DNA from: SIG710 sp045604985
Lineage (GTDB): Bacteria; Bacillota; Clostridia; Oscillospirales; CAG-272
Length of the DNA stretch: 64,000 bases
Direction: 5' to 3'
Assembly (NCBI GenBank): GCA_045604985.1
Contig: JAZUPD010000018.1
Coordinates: 1-64,000, forward strand
Shown here: positions 43,052-52,622 of the stretch, piece by piece
How positions within the stretch are numbered: position 1 is the stretch's first letter
How the letters are laid out: every line of letters begins with the position of its first letter
Translations under genes and position numbers: made by a program
Notes under the pieces: generated by a model
Database searches by the model: none
Told to the model about the DNA's origin: nothing
Seen by the model: only the letters and a program-made list of their open reading frames with translations

Positions 43052-45694
43052 ATGAAGTCAAAGGAAACCAAAAAGTCTGTCAAAAACGCACCTGTTCCAT
43101 CAAGCAAAAAAAAGGTCGGTAATAATAAAAAAATTTCTGCAAAGGAAACGCAAAAATGCCCTTTAAAGGCAAACTCAAAGCAGCTCATTCACCAGATTTT
43201 GCCTTATATTTTTGCCGTCGTAGCACTATTCCTTTCCATCTGCTTTTTGCTTGTAAATATTTTAAACAAGCCCGAAGCAATGGGAGTCGTCGGAAAATTT
43301 GTCAGCGACATTTTGCTCGGATTTTTCGGCTTCGGTGCTTTTCTTATCCCGATTTTGCTCGTTTATCTTGCATTTGTATGGAGAAAGAGCATTGACGCTT
43401 CTCAAACCTTTTATAAGATATTTTTTTCTGTTTTGTGTGTCCTTTTGACTTCTGCGCTTATTCATGTTTGCGTGCTTCAAGGAAATATAAACCTTCAGAC
43501 GTGGAATCCAGTAAAGCTTTGGAGAAGCGGCTGCGCCCTTGCAGGCGGCGGAATCGTGGGTGGATTTATCGGTCAGCTTTCCTTCTGGGGGCTGCGCTTT
43601 GCAGGCTCTCTTATAGTCATTATTGCAGTTTTGCTCATAACCGTTATGTTCCTTCTTGGAATGACGCCCGATAATATCATTATTTATCTCAAATACAGAG
43701 CCAGAGTGCGGGCCGAAAGACGGGCAGAGGAGATAGCATCGGGAGAAGACCCCGTGTTTATAAACAAACCGAAATTCATCGCAAAATCTCCCGATGAGAT
43801 AGCGGAGAATGTTGAACATTCCCCTCTGCGAAAGCGTAAGCGTTCTTTTGATATTGAAATCGAGCCGGACGTTGTTGAGGATGTAACTCCCGAAGACTTG
43901 GGGCTTGAATTTATGAGCAATCCCTCACAGATGAATGAGATGGAAGAAAAGCCTTTTGAAGATATAATAAATGGCACAGATCTTGAGGGTAAGAGTGTAA
44001 AAAAACCCCTTGTTATTGATGAAAAGGAGCTTGACGACAGCCTTGACGCTCTTTTTGGCGGCAATGATGATAAAAAAGAAGAAAAATCAGAAAACGAAGT
44101 GCCATGGGAGAACAAGCCCAAAAAGGCGAGCTCGGATGACGACTTTATAACCGTTAAAAAGGCAACCGTCACAGATATAAAGCCTGAAAAGCCCCCCTTT
44201 GGTGAGCAGCTTCGAGCCGAAATATACCCCCCTATTTCACTTCTTACCGAGGATAAAAATTCTAAGAATGACAACTTTACGGCAGAGCTTCGTTCAACCG
44301 CAGAAAAGCTTCAGGAAACTTTGCTCAGCTTCAATGTAAAGACCAAGATAGTGGGCTATTCAAGAGGACCTACAGTTACAAGATACGAGCTTCAGCCCGA
44401 GGCAGGCACGAGAGTTCGCAGTATTTCAAATCTTGTTGATGATATTGCTCTTAACCTTGCGGCGGCAGGGGGGGTTCGTATTGAAGCACCGATACCGGGC
44501 AAGAGCGCAGTTGGTATCGAGGTGCCGAACAAGAGTCCAAGCACCGTTTATTTGCGTACCATACTCGAAAGCTCCAAATTTTCCGAGAGCAAGAGCAAAG
44601 TTACTGCTTGTCTTGGTGCGGACGTTGCGGGAAATCCTATAATTTTTGATATTTCAAAGATGCCTCACTTGCTTATTGCGGGTGCAACGGGAATGGGTAA
44701 GTCTGTTTGTATCAACTGCCTTATCATAAGCCTTCTTTATAAGGCACAGCCAAGCGAGGTTAAGCTTCTTCTCATCGACCCAAAGACCGTTGAATTCAAG
44801 ATATATAAGGATATTCCCCATCTTATCGCTCCTATCGTTACCGATCCTAAAAAGGCGGCGGGTGCGCTTATCAAGATGGTCGAGGAGATGGAAAGACGCT
44901 TCCAGCTCATTGAGGAGGTTGGCGTCAGAGACATAAAGTCATATAATGAAGCAATAAAGAACGATCCCGACAGAGAGCATCTGCCTCAGATCGTCATTAT
45001 TATCGACGAGCTTGCAGACCTTATGATGACGACCCCCGACGATGTTGAAAACTCCATTTGTCGTCTTGCACAAAAGGCGAGAGCGGCGGGAATGCACATC
45101 ATCATCGGTACGCAGAGACCGTCCGTTGATGTTATCACGGGTCTTATCAAGGCAAACGTACCATCAAGAATTGCTTGTACCGTGGCTTCACAGGTGGATT
45201 CAAGAACTATTATCGACATTGCGGGCGCAGAAAAGCTTATGGGTCGAGGCGATATGCTTTATGCTCCCGTTGGCGCAGCAAAGCCGCTCCGTGTGCAGGG
45301 TGCATTTGTCAGCGATGGTGAGGTTGAATCGGTTTGCGATTATATAAGGACCAACACGGGCAAGGCAGAATACGATAGCAATATCGTTGAGGGAATCGAA
45401 GCGGCTGCCGCAAGGCTGGATGCCCCGAAAAAGGGAGGCGCTGGAGAGATTGGTGTGGACGATGGTTCAGACCCCATGCTCCGTCCCGCTATCGAGCTTG
45501 CAATCGAATGTGGAAAGATATCCACCTCGCTCATTCAGCGTCGTTTGTCTCTTGGCTATGGCAGGGCTGCAAAGCTCATCGACAAGATGGAGCAGCTTGG
45601 TTATGTTGGCGCACCCGAGGGACAGAAGCCTCGCGAGGTGCTGATAACTAAGCAGATGTATATGGAAATGGTAGTCAATAATGATATTCAGTAA
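43052..45694 (+). CDS. ftsK: FtsK/SpoIIIE-type DNA translocase
   Basis: 880 residues. A basic N-terminus is followed by four membrane helices (about 50-205). An acidic linker (about 215-400) leads to the motor: PTVTRYELQPEAGTRVRSI near 437, Walker A IAGATGMGKSVCINCLI near 542 and Walker B IVIIIDELADLMM near 648. IIGTQRPSVDVITGLIK is near 685. The C-terminal gamma winged helix (about 800-870, STSLIQRRLSLGYGRAAKLI) reads KOPS-like sites. It pumps chromosomal DNA at division septa or into the forespore. ggaccgcatgataa precedes the ATG. Six bp before the GTG of an alternative tmk start. Confidence 0.95.
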   Translation: MKSKETKKSVKNAPVPSSKKKVGNNKKISAKETQKCPLKANSKQLIHQILPYIFAVVALFLSICFLLVNILNKPEAMGVVGKFVSDILLGFFGFGAFLIPILLVYLAFVWRKSIDASQTFYKIFFSVLCVLLTSALIHVCVLQGNINLQTWNPVKLWRSGCALAGGGIVGGFIGQLSFWGLRFAGSLIVIIAVLLITVMFLLGMTPDNIIIYLKYRARVRAERRAEEIASGEDPVFINKPKFIAKSPDEIAENVEHSPLRKRKRSFDIEIEPDVVEDVTPEDLGLEFMSNPSQMNEMEEKPFEDIINGTDLEGKSVKKPLVIDEKELDDSLDALFGGNDDKKEEKSENEVPWENKPKKASSDDDFITVKKATVTDIKPEKPPFGEQLRAEIYPPISLLTEDKNSKNDNFTAELRSTAEKLQETLLSFNVKTKIVGYSRGPTVTRYELQPEAGTRVRSISNLVDDIALNLAAAGGVRIEAPIPGKSAVGIEVPNKSPSTVYLRTILESSKFSESKSKVTACLGADVAGNPIIFDISKMPHLLIAGATGMGKSVCINCLIISLLYKAQPSEVKLLLIDPKTVEFKIYKDIPHLIAPIVTDPKKAAGALIKMVEEMERRFQLIEEVGVRDIKSYNEAIKNDPDREHLPQIVIIIDELADLMMTTPDDVENSICRLAQKARAAGMHIIIGTQRPSVDVITGLIKANVPSRIACTVASQVDSRTIIDIAGAEKLMGRGDMLYAPVGAAKPLRVQGAFVSDGEVESVCDYIRTNTGKAEYDSNIVEGIEAAAARLDAPKKGGAGEIGVDDGSDPMLRPAIELAIECGKISTSLIQRRLSLGYGRAAKLIDKMEQLGYVGAPEGQKPREVLITKQMYMEMVVNNDIQ

Positions 45695-45708
45695 AGGAAG
45701 TGCCTGTT

Positions 45709-46386
45709 TTGGGAAAATTTATTGTAATAGACGGTCTCGACGGCTCGGGAAAAGGAACGCAGTCCGAGCTTTTAAAGGAGAAGCTTGAAAGGGCGGGCTA
45801 TAAGGTAAGGCTTTTATCCTTTCCTATGTATGAAAGTGAGGGTAGCAGTCTTGTGCGTATGTATCTTGGCGGAAAGCTGGGAGATCGTCCCGAGGACACA
45901 AATGCATATGCTGCATCGTCATTTTTTGCAGCTGACAGGTATGTAAGCTATCGCACGGATTGGAAAAAAGACATTGATGACCCTGAAACCGTTGTGATTG
46001 CCAACCGATTTACAACGGCAAATGCCGTCCATCAGCTTTCCAAAATGCCAAAGGAGGATTGGGATTCTTTTCTTTCATGGCTCTGGGACTATGAATATAA
46101 AAAGCTGGGGGTGCCTGAGCCGGACCTTGTTCTTTATCTTGAAATGACGCCCGAAATTTCGATGGCACTGGTCAGTCACCGCTCGGAGGCGACGGGACAG
46201 ATAAAGGATATTCACGAGCTTGATGCTATGCACCTAATTAACAGCTATGAAGCCGCCATCTATTCATCCGAAAAACTTGGCTGGGAAAGAATACGCTGCT
46301 TTGAGGGCGAAATGCCCATTGATATTGTAGAAATTTCTGAGATGATAAAGGAAAAGGTCACCCAAAAGCTAAATATTAGTTTTTGA
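45709..46386 (+). CDS. tmk: Thymidylate kinase-like nucleoside monophosphate kinase
   Basis: 225 residues. P-loop DGLDGSGKGTQSELL near residue 8. FFAADRYVSY and IANRFTTANAVHQ match the DR-type motif of thymidylate kinase; the lid region is less typical. It phosphorylates dTMP to dTDP. A TTG at 45709 is preferred because aaaggaag (45693-45700) sits about 9 bases upstream; a GTG at 45700 overlaps the site. This long form differs from the usual 205-210 residues. Same transcript as ftsK. Confidence 0.88.
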   Translation: MGKFIVIDGLDGSGKGTQSELLKEKLERAGYKVRLLSFPMYESEGSSLVRMYLGGKLGDRPEDTNAYAASSFFAADRYVSYRTDWKKDIDDPETVVIANRFTTANAVHQLSKMPKEDWDSFLSWLWDYEYKKLGVPEPDLVLYLEMTPEISMALVSHRSEATGQIKDIHELDAMHLINSYEAAIYSSEKLGWERIRCFEGEMPIDIVEISEMIKEKVTQKLNISF

Positions 46387-46482
46387 GGGATGTGAAAGAT
46401 TTGCATTGTTTGGAAATTATAATAACGGCATCGGCTAAAAAACGATATTGACATATAATCGGGTATAATTTCAGTAAGAGCA

Positions 46483-46605
46483 GTGAACAATGAAATAAAG
46501 GAAAATGACAAGGCAGTTTTTTTTGCAGAGTTGTTACCTTTGAGAACGCTGTTGACGGAAATGTTACTCTTGACAAGAACGTACTTGCCGAAAATTGATT
46601 TATGA
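46483..46605 (+). CDS. Possible 40-residue peptide, uncertain
   Basis: A GTG-start frame encodes 40 residues including KAVFFAELLPLRTLLTEMLL. It has no clear ribosome binding site and ends where the site of the next gene begins (gagaggggga). It could be leader sequence, decayed coding DNA or nothing. Reported because 46387-46620 otherwise holds no gene. Confidence 0.2.
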   Translation: MNNEIKENDKAVFFAELLPLRTLLTEMLLLTRTYLPKIDL

Positions 46606-46620
46606 GAGGGGGACTTTCAT

Positions 46621-46860
46621 ATGAAAAAAGATTTTTTTGTAGTGCTTTTAAGAAAAGCGGGATTTATATGGAGAGAGGCAAAAAAACCTATGCTTCGTAT
46701 TGATACCAAGGGGGATATTACCCTGCTTCCATGCAGAAATAGCAACGATGACGGTAATAAGCCGAAAATATGCTTTAAGGTGAAGCTTGATCTAACTCTT
46801 GTTTATGTGCTTCTTGCATTGGTGGCTTTTCGTGCTATGCTTAGCTTTATTTTTGACTGA
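46621..46860 (+). CDS. Small hypothetical membrane protein
   Basis: 79 residues: a basic N-terminal half with MLRIDTKGDITLLPC, then one hydrophobic helix at 55-77 (LTLVYVLLALVAFRAML). agagggggact precedes the ATG and a terminator follows at 46921. Loosely similar in layout to the C-terminal half of DUF4342 proteins, but without the UBA-like part; I do not assign it. Sits alone between tmk and hisS. Confidence 0.6.
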   Translation: MKKDFFVVLLRKAGFIWREAKKPMLRIDTKGDITLLPCRNSNDDGNKPKICFKVKLDLTLVYVLLALVAFRAMLSFIFD

Positions 46861-46920
46861 TTATGCTTGTTTGAGTAAAAGCAGATAGCGAATTTATAAT
46901 CACGATAATATTTTGTCATA

Positions 46921-46952
46921 AAAAGCAATCAGTTCTGCGGATTGCTTTTTGT
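46921..46952 (+). terminator. Terminator before hisS
   Basis: aaaagcaatc (46921-46930) and gattgctttt (46940-46949) pair perfectly, followed by tgtgtttttt. Confidence 0.8.
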
Positions 46953-47029
46953 GTTTTTTCTTTGCCCAAAGTCAAATTTGCCTTGTTTGGCGTTTAAATA
47001 AAGAATAAACAAAAATTTACATTGATATG

Positions 47030-47058
47030 TAGACAAACGGAAATAATTGTGTTATAAT
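47030..47058 (+). promoter_or_regulatory. Promoter for the hisS operon
   Basis: TAGACA at 47030-47035, 17-bp spacer, TATAAT at 47053-47058. Confidence 0.8.
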
Positions 47059-47112
47059 ATAATGAATATTTGTGTGAAAAAATGAATTTTACAATCGAAA
47101 GGTTATATAAAA

Positions 47113-48405
47113 ATGGAAAAACTGTCAACACAGCCATATAAAGGCACAAGAGATTTTTATCCCGAGGAAATGAAGCTTCGTAATTGGTTTTTTGGCAAGA
47201 TTCGCCAAACTTTGGAGCTTTGTGCATTCGACGAATATAACGGCCCTATGCTCGAATCCCTTGAGCTTTATGCCGCAAAAAGCGGAGATGAGCTTGCCCG
47301 TGAGCAGACCTATAATTTCACCGACAGAGGCGGTAGAGATCTTGCTATCCGTCCTGAAATGACACCCAGTGTTGCAAGAATGGTCGCTGCAAAGCTCGGC
47401 GAGCTTAATTTCCCCCTCAGATGGTTCTCGATACCCAATATGTATCGCTATGAGCGTCCCCAGCGAGGCAGACTTCGTGAATTCTGGCAGCTGAATGTTG
47501 ACCTTTTTGGCTGCGATACTTACGAAGCAGATCTTGATATCATTCAGAGTGCGATTGCAGTTCTTTGTTCCTTCAATGCGGATGAAACTATGTTTAAGGT
47601 TCATATCAATAACCGCCGTTTCTTTAATGACGTTATCGCCGCTATCTGCGGAACGGATGCAGACGGTGCAAAGAAGGTATCAAAGGTCGTTGACAGAAAG
47701 AATAAGATCCCGAGAGATGCTTATGTTAAGGATATGACAGAGCTTGGACTTTCTGCGGAACAGATAGAAAAGATCGACGCACTCTACACGATGGACGTTA
47801 AGGCCGCAACCGCCCTTTGCCCCGATTCGGTAGGTTCAATGGAGCTTGTTTCGCTCTTTGATGCCCTTGAAAAAATGGGGCTTGATAAATATTGCACCTT
47901 CGATTTCGGAATTATCAGGGGTCTTGATTATTATACAGGAACTGTTTTTGAGGTCTTTGACGAGGCTCCCGAAAACAATCGTGCTATGTTTGGCGGCGGC
48001 AGATACGATAATCTTGTTGGACTTTTTGCAAAGAACGCAAAGGTTTCGGGCGTGGGATACGGAATGGGTGATGTTACCCTTGAAAACTTCCTCTTTACCC
48101 ACGATCTCGTTCCCGATCTTTACAAGAGCGAGAAGAAGGTGCTTGTTGCTCGATTTGAAGACGTCCCCATTGAAAAATATGCTCCCATCGTTGATTCGCT
48201 CCGCAAGGCGGGGGTTGTAACGAGCTTCTATACCGGTGTTAAAAAATTTGGCAAGCAGATAGATTATGCGGTGAAGGGTAAATATTCTCATGTTGTTATT
48301 ATGGGAGGCAGTGAGCTTGAGCACGGAGTTGCAAAAATAAAGAATCTTGAAACAAGAGAAGAGATCGAAGTCTCTGTTAAAGAGATAACCGCATTTCTTG
48401 CGTGA
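47113..48405 (+). CDS. hisS: Histidine-tRNA ligase
   Basis: 430 residues, standard. It charges tRNA-His. Class II motifs: KGTRDFYPEEMKLRNWF near residue 10, motif 2 YRYERPQRGRLREFWQLNVD near 115, histidine motif GIIRGLDYYTGTVFEVF near 274, and motif 3 FGGGRYDNLVGLF near 296. The C-terminal anticodon-binding domain follows to 430. cgaaaggttatataaaa precedes the ATG. First gene of a five-gene run ending at 52502. Confidence 0.96.
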   Translation: MEKLSTQPYKGTRDFYPEEMKLRNWFFGKIRQTLELCAFDEYNGPMLESLELYAAKSGDELAREQTYNFTDRGGRDLAIRPEMTPSVARMVAAKLGELNFPLRWFSIPNMYRYERPQRGRLREFWQLNVDLFGCDTYEADLDIIQSAIAVLCSFNADETMFKVHINNRRFFNDVIAAICGTDADGAKKVSKVVDRKNKIPRDAYVKDMTELGLSAEQIEKIDALYTMDVKAATALCPDSVGSMELVSLFDALEKMGLDKYCTFDFGIIRGLDYYTGTVFEVFDEAPENNRAMFGGGRYDNLVGLFAKNAKVSGVGYGMGDVTLENFLFTHDLVPDLYKSEKKVLVARFEDVPIEKYAPIVDSLRKAGVVTSFYTGVKKFGKQIDYAVKGKYSHVVIMGGSELEHGVAKIKNLETREEIEVSVKEITAFLA

Positions 48406-48418
48406 TGAGGTAAAAGAT

Positions 48419-48961
48419 ATGGTATATATGTTTCTTGCAGAGGGTTTTGAGGAGATAGAGGCTCTTTGTCCTCTCGATCTTCTGCGCAGGGCAGGAGTTG
48501 ATATAAGGACTGTTTCGGTGGGAAACGGCGATATTGTAACAGGTTCGCACGGGATTTCGGTGAAGGCGGATATGAAGGAAAGTGAGCTTTTGGACGAAAA
48601 GCCCGAAATGGTCATTCTTCCCGGCGGACTTCCCGGAACTACGAACCTTGAGGCATCAAAAATCGTTGCAAAGGCTCTTGAGGATGCCATGGCGAATGAT
48701 GCTTATGTTTGCGCTATATGCGCTGCGCCGTCCGTCCTCGGAAAAAGAGGATATCTGCGCGGAAAAGAGGCGATCTGCTATCCCGGCTTCGAAAAATATC
48801 TCGAGGGAGCAGTTGTGTGTGATAAAAAGGTAGTTCGCGACGGAAAGATAATAACGGGAGCGGGCATGGGTGTTGCTCTGGAATTCGGTCTCGAGCTTGT
48901 AGCTGCCATTTGCGGTGCTGAAAAGGCTTTGGAGCTAAAAAAAGCAGTTCTTGCATACTGA
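48419..48961 (+). CDS. DJ-1/PfpI family protein (YajL-like)
   Basis: 180 residues. VYMFLAEGFEEIEALCPLDL at the start carries the conserved acid (FEEIE). The nucleophile is the Cys of VCAICAAPSVLG near residue 103. GLPGTTNLEAS near 70 completes the site. Family members are linked to oxidative stress and glyoxal damage; the exact reaction is disputed. ATG 48419 follows gaggtaaaagat, overlapping no other gene, 13 bp after hisS. Confidence 0.92.
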   Translation: MVYMFLAEGFEEIEALCPLDLLRRAGVDIRTVSVGNGDIVTGSHGISVKADMKESELLDEKPEMVILPGGLPGTTNLEASKIVAKALEDAMANDAYVCAICAAPSVLGKRGYLRGKEAICYPGFEKYLEGAVVCDKKVVRDGKIITGAGMGVALEFGLELVAAICGAEKALELKKAVLAY

Positions 48962-48988
48962 TAAAATCATTAAAAAGGAGATGACAGG

Positions 48989-49894
48989 GTGCTTTCCAAA
49001 TTTAAATCGAATATGATAGCGCCTATTCTCGTGGCACTTGTTTATTTACTTCTCCTTCTGTCGAGAATAATTGATATTCCGGTCGTTACGGGAGAAAATG
49101 AGTATGTTGGAGTTATAGTTCTTCAGATATTTATCTTTCTGCTTCCCGCAGTGATATATTCAAGGCTTCGGGGCGAGGGATATTCTATGAAGCTTAGGCT
49201 TCGTTTTCTTTACGGGCAGCAGCTCCTTGTCACTATTTTGGCTTCTGCAGCGCTTATTTGCGGCTCATTGCTCCTTAATATAATTTTTGCCGACGGAGCA
49301 TCGCAGGATCAGTTTTCCCTTTATAATTCCTTTGTGGCTTCACATGACGGAAGCGCAGAGGAGATAATATTTGTCACTATCGCATATGCGATAGTGCCGG
49401 CAATATGCGAGGAGTTTTTTTTCCGCTCTCTTCTTTGTGCGGAATATGAGGAATATGGAATTTTTACGTCCTTTATAATGTCAACCCTGCTTTTCGGAAT
49501 GATACATTTTGATATAAAGCAGCTCGTTATATATTTCTTTGCGGGTGCAGTACTTTTTTCGGTTCTTTATGCAACGAGAAGCGTGCTTGGCCCCATAATA
49601 GTCCATTTTCTTTATAATTTGTACGGACTTTTCGGACAGGGCTTTGCAGGAGAGGTTTACAGCACAACGGGAAGCACTGAACTTTTTCTACTGTTGCTTT
49701 TCGGAGCATTTTTGCTTTTAGCTACGCTTTTCTGCGGAGAGACGGCAAGGCTTTATAGGAGATATTCGAGGCAAAATAAGAGTGCAGATTATCTTCCGAA
49801 AGGTAAAAAAGGCGATGGAGCTGTTGAATCACTCCTTGCACCGAGCGCATTGGTTTGCTATTTGATATTTATCTTGGCGGCATTACTTTTTTGA
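48989..49894 (+). CDS. CPBP family intramembrane metalloprotease
   Basis: 301 residues with about eight hydrophobic helices. The CPBP motifs are visible: EEFFFRSLLCAEYEEYG near residue 143 (EExxxR), FGMIHFD near 172, and HFLYNLYGLFG near 211. Such enzymes (CaaX protease/Abi type) cleave membrane proteins or prenylated peptides. Start is GTG at 48989, 8 bases after aaaggag. In the hisS run. Confidence 0.9.
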   Translation: MLSKFKSNMIAPILVALVYLLLLLSRIIDIPVVTGENEYVGVIVLQIFIFLLPAVIYSRLRGEGYSMKLRLRFLYGQQLLVTILASAALICGSLLLNIIFADGASQDQFSLYNSFVASHDGSAEEIIFVTIAYAIVPAICEEFFFRSLLCAEYEEYGIFTSFIMSTLLFGMIHFDIKQLVIYFFAGAVLFSVLYATRSVLGPIIVHFLYNLYGLFGQGFAGEVYSTTGSTELFLLLLFGAFLLLATLFCGETARLYRRYSRQNKSADYLPKGKKGDGAVESLLAPSALVCYLIFILAALLF

Positions 49895-49945
49895 TAATCA
49901 CCACCGACATTTAGCTTCCGAGGGTAGAAGGAAAGAAGGTGTTTT

Positions 49946-51454
49946 ATGAATAATAACGGATATAACAGAAATAATGGACAGGGGATGCAGCAGAGGGGAA
50001 CAAATAACCCGTCTCAGCGTTTCGGCTCACCTGCAAGACCTCAGGCACAGGGAAATGTACGGCGTCCTGGGGCGAATAGTGCGAGAAATACTCTCGGAAT
50101 CAGCACGAACGGTGCGTCTCAGGCAGAAAGACCTGTCAGAGCGGGACAGGCAAGATCTGCAAATGGGACGGTGCAGAGAAGGATCATTCAAAATCCTTCG
50201 ATGGGGAAACAAAAATCACCTCAGGTCACTGCCGTGCCTGCACCCGTACGCAGGGCAATGCAAAACAATTCCGATACCAAGAGCATTGACCGAAAAAATA
50301 TGAAAATGGCTCAGAAGAGCAAGGAAGCAAGGCTTCGCCGAGGCAGAGACGATGAGGAAGAAGATGGCAGCGGCTCAGGCACCATTATGAGCCTTATTAA
50401 GGCTATTCTATATATAGTAGTCGTTGTTGCGGTGTCTGCACTTATCTCCTATTATGTTATCGTTTTTGCCAACGATATGTATGCCTTTGTAAAGGATTCG
50501 GATCAGGTCGAGGTTTCAATTCCCGAGTACGCAACGGTTGAGGAAATTGCCGATATTTTGGGTGACGCAGGAGTCGTAAAGTATCCCGATCTGCTTGTTA
50601 TATATGCAAAGCTTAAAAAGATAGATAAGACATATGAATTTGTGGCAGGCGATTATACCGTCAACGGCATGATGAATTATGACGAGCTTTTCTATGCATT
50701 TGTACCTCATAAATCCTATGAGGTAGTGCGAATCACTATCCCCGAGGGTTATACGGTTGATGAGATGATCGACCTTTTCACGGAAAATGGCATAGGTACG
50801 AGAGAGGGATTTATTGATGCTATAAATAATTATGATTTTGATTATGATTTTGTAAGGGAGCTGAATGAATCCGACCTTACGGGCAGGACATACCGTCTTG
50901 AGGGATATCTTTATCCCGATACCTATGAATTTTATAAGAGCAGCAGTGAAGTTACTGTAATCTATAAAATGCTCAACCGATTTGACGTCATCTTCTCTGA
51001 GGATTTTTATGAAAAGGCGGCAGAGCATGGCTATACGGTGGATGAGATAATGACTCTTGCTTCGATGATAGAGAAGGAAGCGAGATATGCAAACGATTAT
51101 GAGACCGTATCCTCGGTTTTCCACAACCGTCTTAACAGTGCCGATTTTCCAAGGCTCGAAAGTGACGCCACTATAATGTATGCAATACAGGTGCGTGACG
51201 GAGAGAGAAAGAGCGCTCTTACGGGTGAGGATCTGAATTACGATACCCCCTATAATTCATATCTCTATGAGGGACTTCCCCCCGGTCCCATCGCAAATCC
51301 CGGCTACGAGGCGATAACATGCGCACTCTGGCCTGCAAAGACGAAATATTATTATTTTGTTTCGGATAACTACGGAAACACTTATTTCTCGCGTACAAAT
51401 CGAGAGCATGAGGCGGCAAAGGCTAAGGTCGCAAAGATAAACGCTGGAGGATAA
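49946..51454 (+). CDS. mltG: Endolytic murein transglycosylase MltG (YceG-like)
   Basis: 502 residues. The first about 145 residues are basic, Gln/Asn/Arg-rich and low in complexity, a long cytosolic tail. One helix follows (about 150-175). The extracellular YceG domain contains PEGYTVDEMIDLFTENGI near 269, LEGYLYPDTYEFYKSSSEV near 319, the catalytic Glu in LASMIEKEARY near 372, and LPPGPIANPGYEAI near 442. It cuts nascent glycan strands and sets their length. gaaggtgtttt precedes the ATG. Confidence 0.94.
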   Translation: MNNNGYNRNNGQGMQQRGTNNPSQRFGSPARPQAQGNVRRPGANSARNTLGISTNGASQAERPVRAGQARSANGTVQRRIIQNPSMGKQKSPQVTAVPAPVRRAMQNNSDTKSIDRKNMKMAQKSKEARLRRGRDDEEEDGSGSGTIMSLIKAILYIVVVVAVSALISYYVIVFANDMYAFVKDSDQVEVSIPEYATVEEIADILGDAGVVKYPDLLVIYAKLKKIDKTYEFVAGDYTVNGMMNYDELFYAFVPHKSYEVVRITIPEGYTVDEMIDLFTENGIGTREGFIDAINNYDFDYDFVRELNESDLTGRTYRLEGYLYPDTYEFYKSSSEVTVIYKMLNRFDVIFSEDFYEKAAEHGYTVDEIMTLASMIEKEARYANDYETVSSVFHNRLNSADFPRLESDATIMYAIQVRDGERKSALTGEDLNYDTPYNSYLYEGLPPGPIANPGYEAITCALWPAKTKYYYFVSDNYGNTYFSRTNREHEAAKAKVAKINAGG

Positions 51455-51458
51455 TATT

Positions 51459-52502
51459 ATGGTGAGAGAAGAATTGGCAAAAAGGGATCTTCCTTTGCTT
51501 GAAAAATATGACGGCGATGCAAGGGAAGAGATCAAAAAAATCCTATCGGAGAATGAATACGGATTTTTGCCGCCTTCGCCCGATAAAACAGAATTCGAAA
51601 TTGTTGAAAAAAACGAAAGATTTGCAGCAGGAAAAGCACGGTTGCTTAAAATCGTGGCAAGGATAGACGCAGCTTTCGGACATTTTGAATTTCCATTTTA
51701 TTCGGTGATCCCAAATGGAAAAAATGCGCTTCCTGCCATAGTCCATATCAATTTTCGCTCGGATATTCCCGATATTTTTCAGCCGACCGAGGAGCTCACC
51801 GATCTTGGTTTTGCGGTGTTCACCGTAAATCACAAGGAGGTATCAAGCGATACCGATGATATGAGTGACGGCCTTGCGGGAGTTTTGTTTTCCAATGGCA
51901 GAAAAGCGAATGATTGCGGAAAGCTGATGATGTGGGCATGGGCGGCAATGCGTATTATGGACTATATTGAAACTGTTCCCGAAATTGATAAGAAACGCGT
52001 TGCTGTATGCGGTCATTCAAGACTTGGAAAAACCGCACTTGTGACAGCGGCTTATGATGAACGCTTCTGCTGCGCTTATTCAAATGATTCGGGATGCAGC
52101 GGTGCGGCGATCACGAGAGATAAAAAGGGTGAGAAAATTAAGGATATCACAGAAAGATTTCCTTATTGGTTCTGCGAAAATTATAAGAAATACAGCGATG
52201 CAGAGGCGTCTCTTCCGTTTGACCAGCATTGGCTGCTTGCTCTCATTGCACCGAGATGCGTTTATGTGGCAAGTGCTGAGGAGGATGAATGGGCGGACCC
52301 ATTTTCCGAATATCTCTGCTGTCATGCGGCTTCATCCGTTTTTGAAAAATACGGAAAGGGATTCATTGTCCCCCAGAGAGCCCCCGCAGCGGGAGATTTT
52401 TTCCATGAAGGGAAAGTCGGATATCATTTGAGAAGCGGATGTCATTACTTTTCGCGAGAAGATTGGCAGATTTTTGCTCGGTTTTTTATGAAACATTGCT
52501 GA
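51459..52502 (+). CDS. CE15-like alpha/beta hydrolase (glucuronoyl esterase family)
   Basis: 347 residues without a signal peptide. Nucleophile motif GHSRLGKTALVTAAYD near residue 185 matches the GxSRxGK of CE15. SNDSGCSGAAITR near 206 and LPFDQHWLLALIAPRCVYVA near 250 follow. YHLRSGCHYFSREDW near 326 holds the likely catalytic His. CE15 enzymes break lignin-glucuronate esters, but intracellular relatives have unknown esters. gaggataatatt precedes the ATG, 4 bp after mltG. Placement in a hisS-mltG run gives no clear role. Confidence 0.8.
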   Translation: MVREELAKRDLPLLEKYDGDAREEIKKILSENEYGFLPPSPDKTEFEIVEKNERFAAGKARLLKIVARIDAAFGHFEFPFYSVIPNGKNALPAIVHINFRSDIPDIFQPTEELTDLGFAVFTVNHKEVSSDTDDMSDGLAGVLFSNGRKANDCGKLMMWAWAAMRIMDYIETVPEIDKKRVAVCGHSRLGKTALVTAAYDERFCCAYSNDSGCSGAAITRDKKGEKIKDITERFPYWFCENYKKYSDAEASLPFDQHWLLALIAPRCVYVASAEEDEWADPFSEYLCCHAASSVFEKYGKGFIVPQRAPAAGDFFHEGKVGYHLRSGCHYFSREDWQIFARFFMKHC

Positions 52503-52537
52503 TTTTTTCCTAATTGCCAAAAAAATAACAAAAACTG

Positions 52538-52566
52538 TTGTAAAAACAAAAAAATTGTGATATAAT
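52538..52566 (+). promoter_or_regulatory. Promoter for pgk-tpiA
   Basis: TTGTAA at 52538-52543, 17-bp spacer, TATAAT at 52561-52566. Confidence 0.8.
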
Positions 52567-52622
52567 ACTAAATTGGAAAATATTTTTATTAAGTAAAAAA
52601 TTTAGAAAGGCGGATTTCTAAC

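Noticed and set aside
46448..46469. TTGACA and TATAAT after tmk as a promoter
   Set aside because: The boxes are only 10 bp apart, too close for a normal sigma-A promoter.
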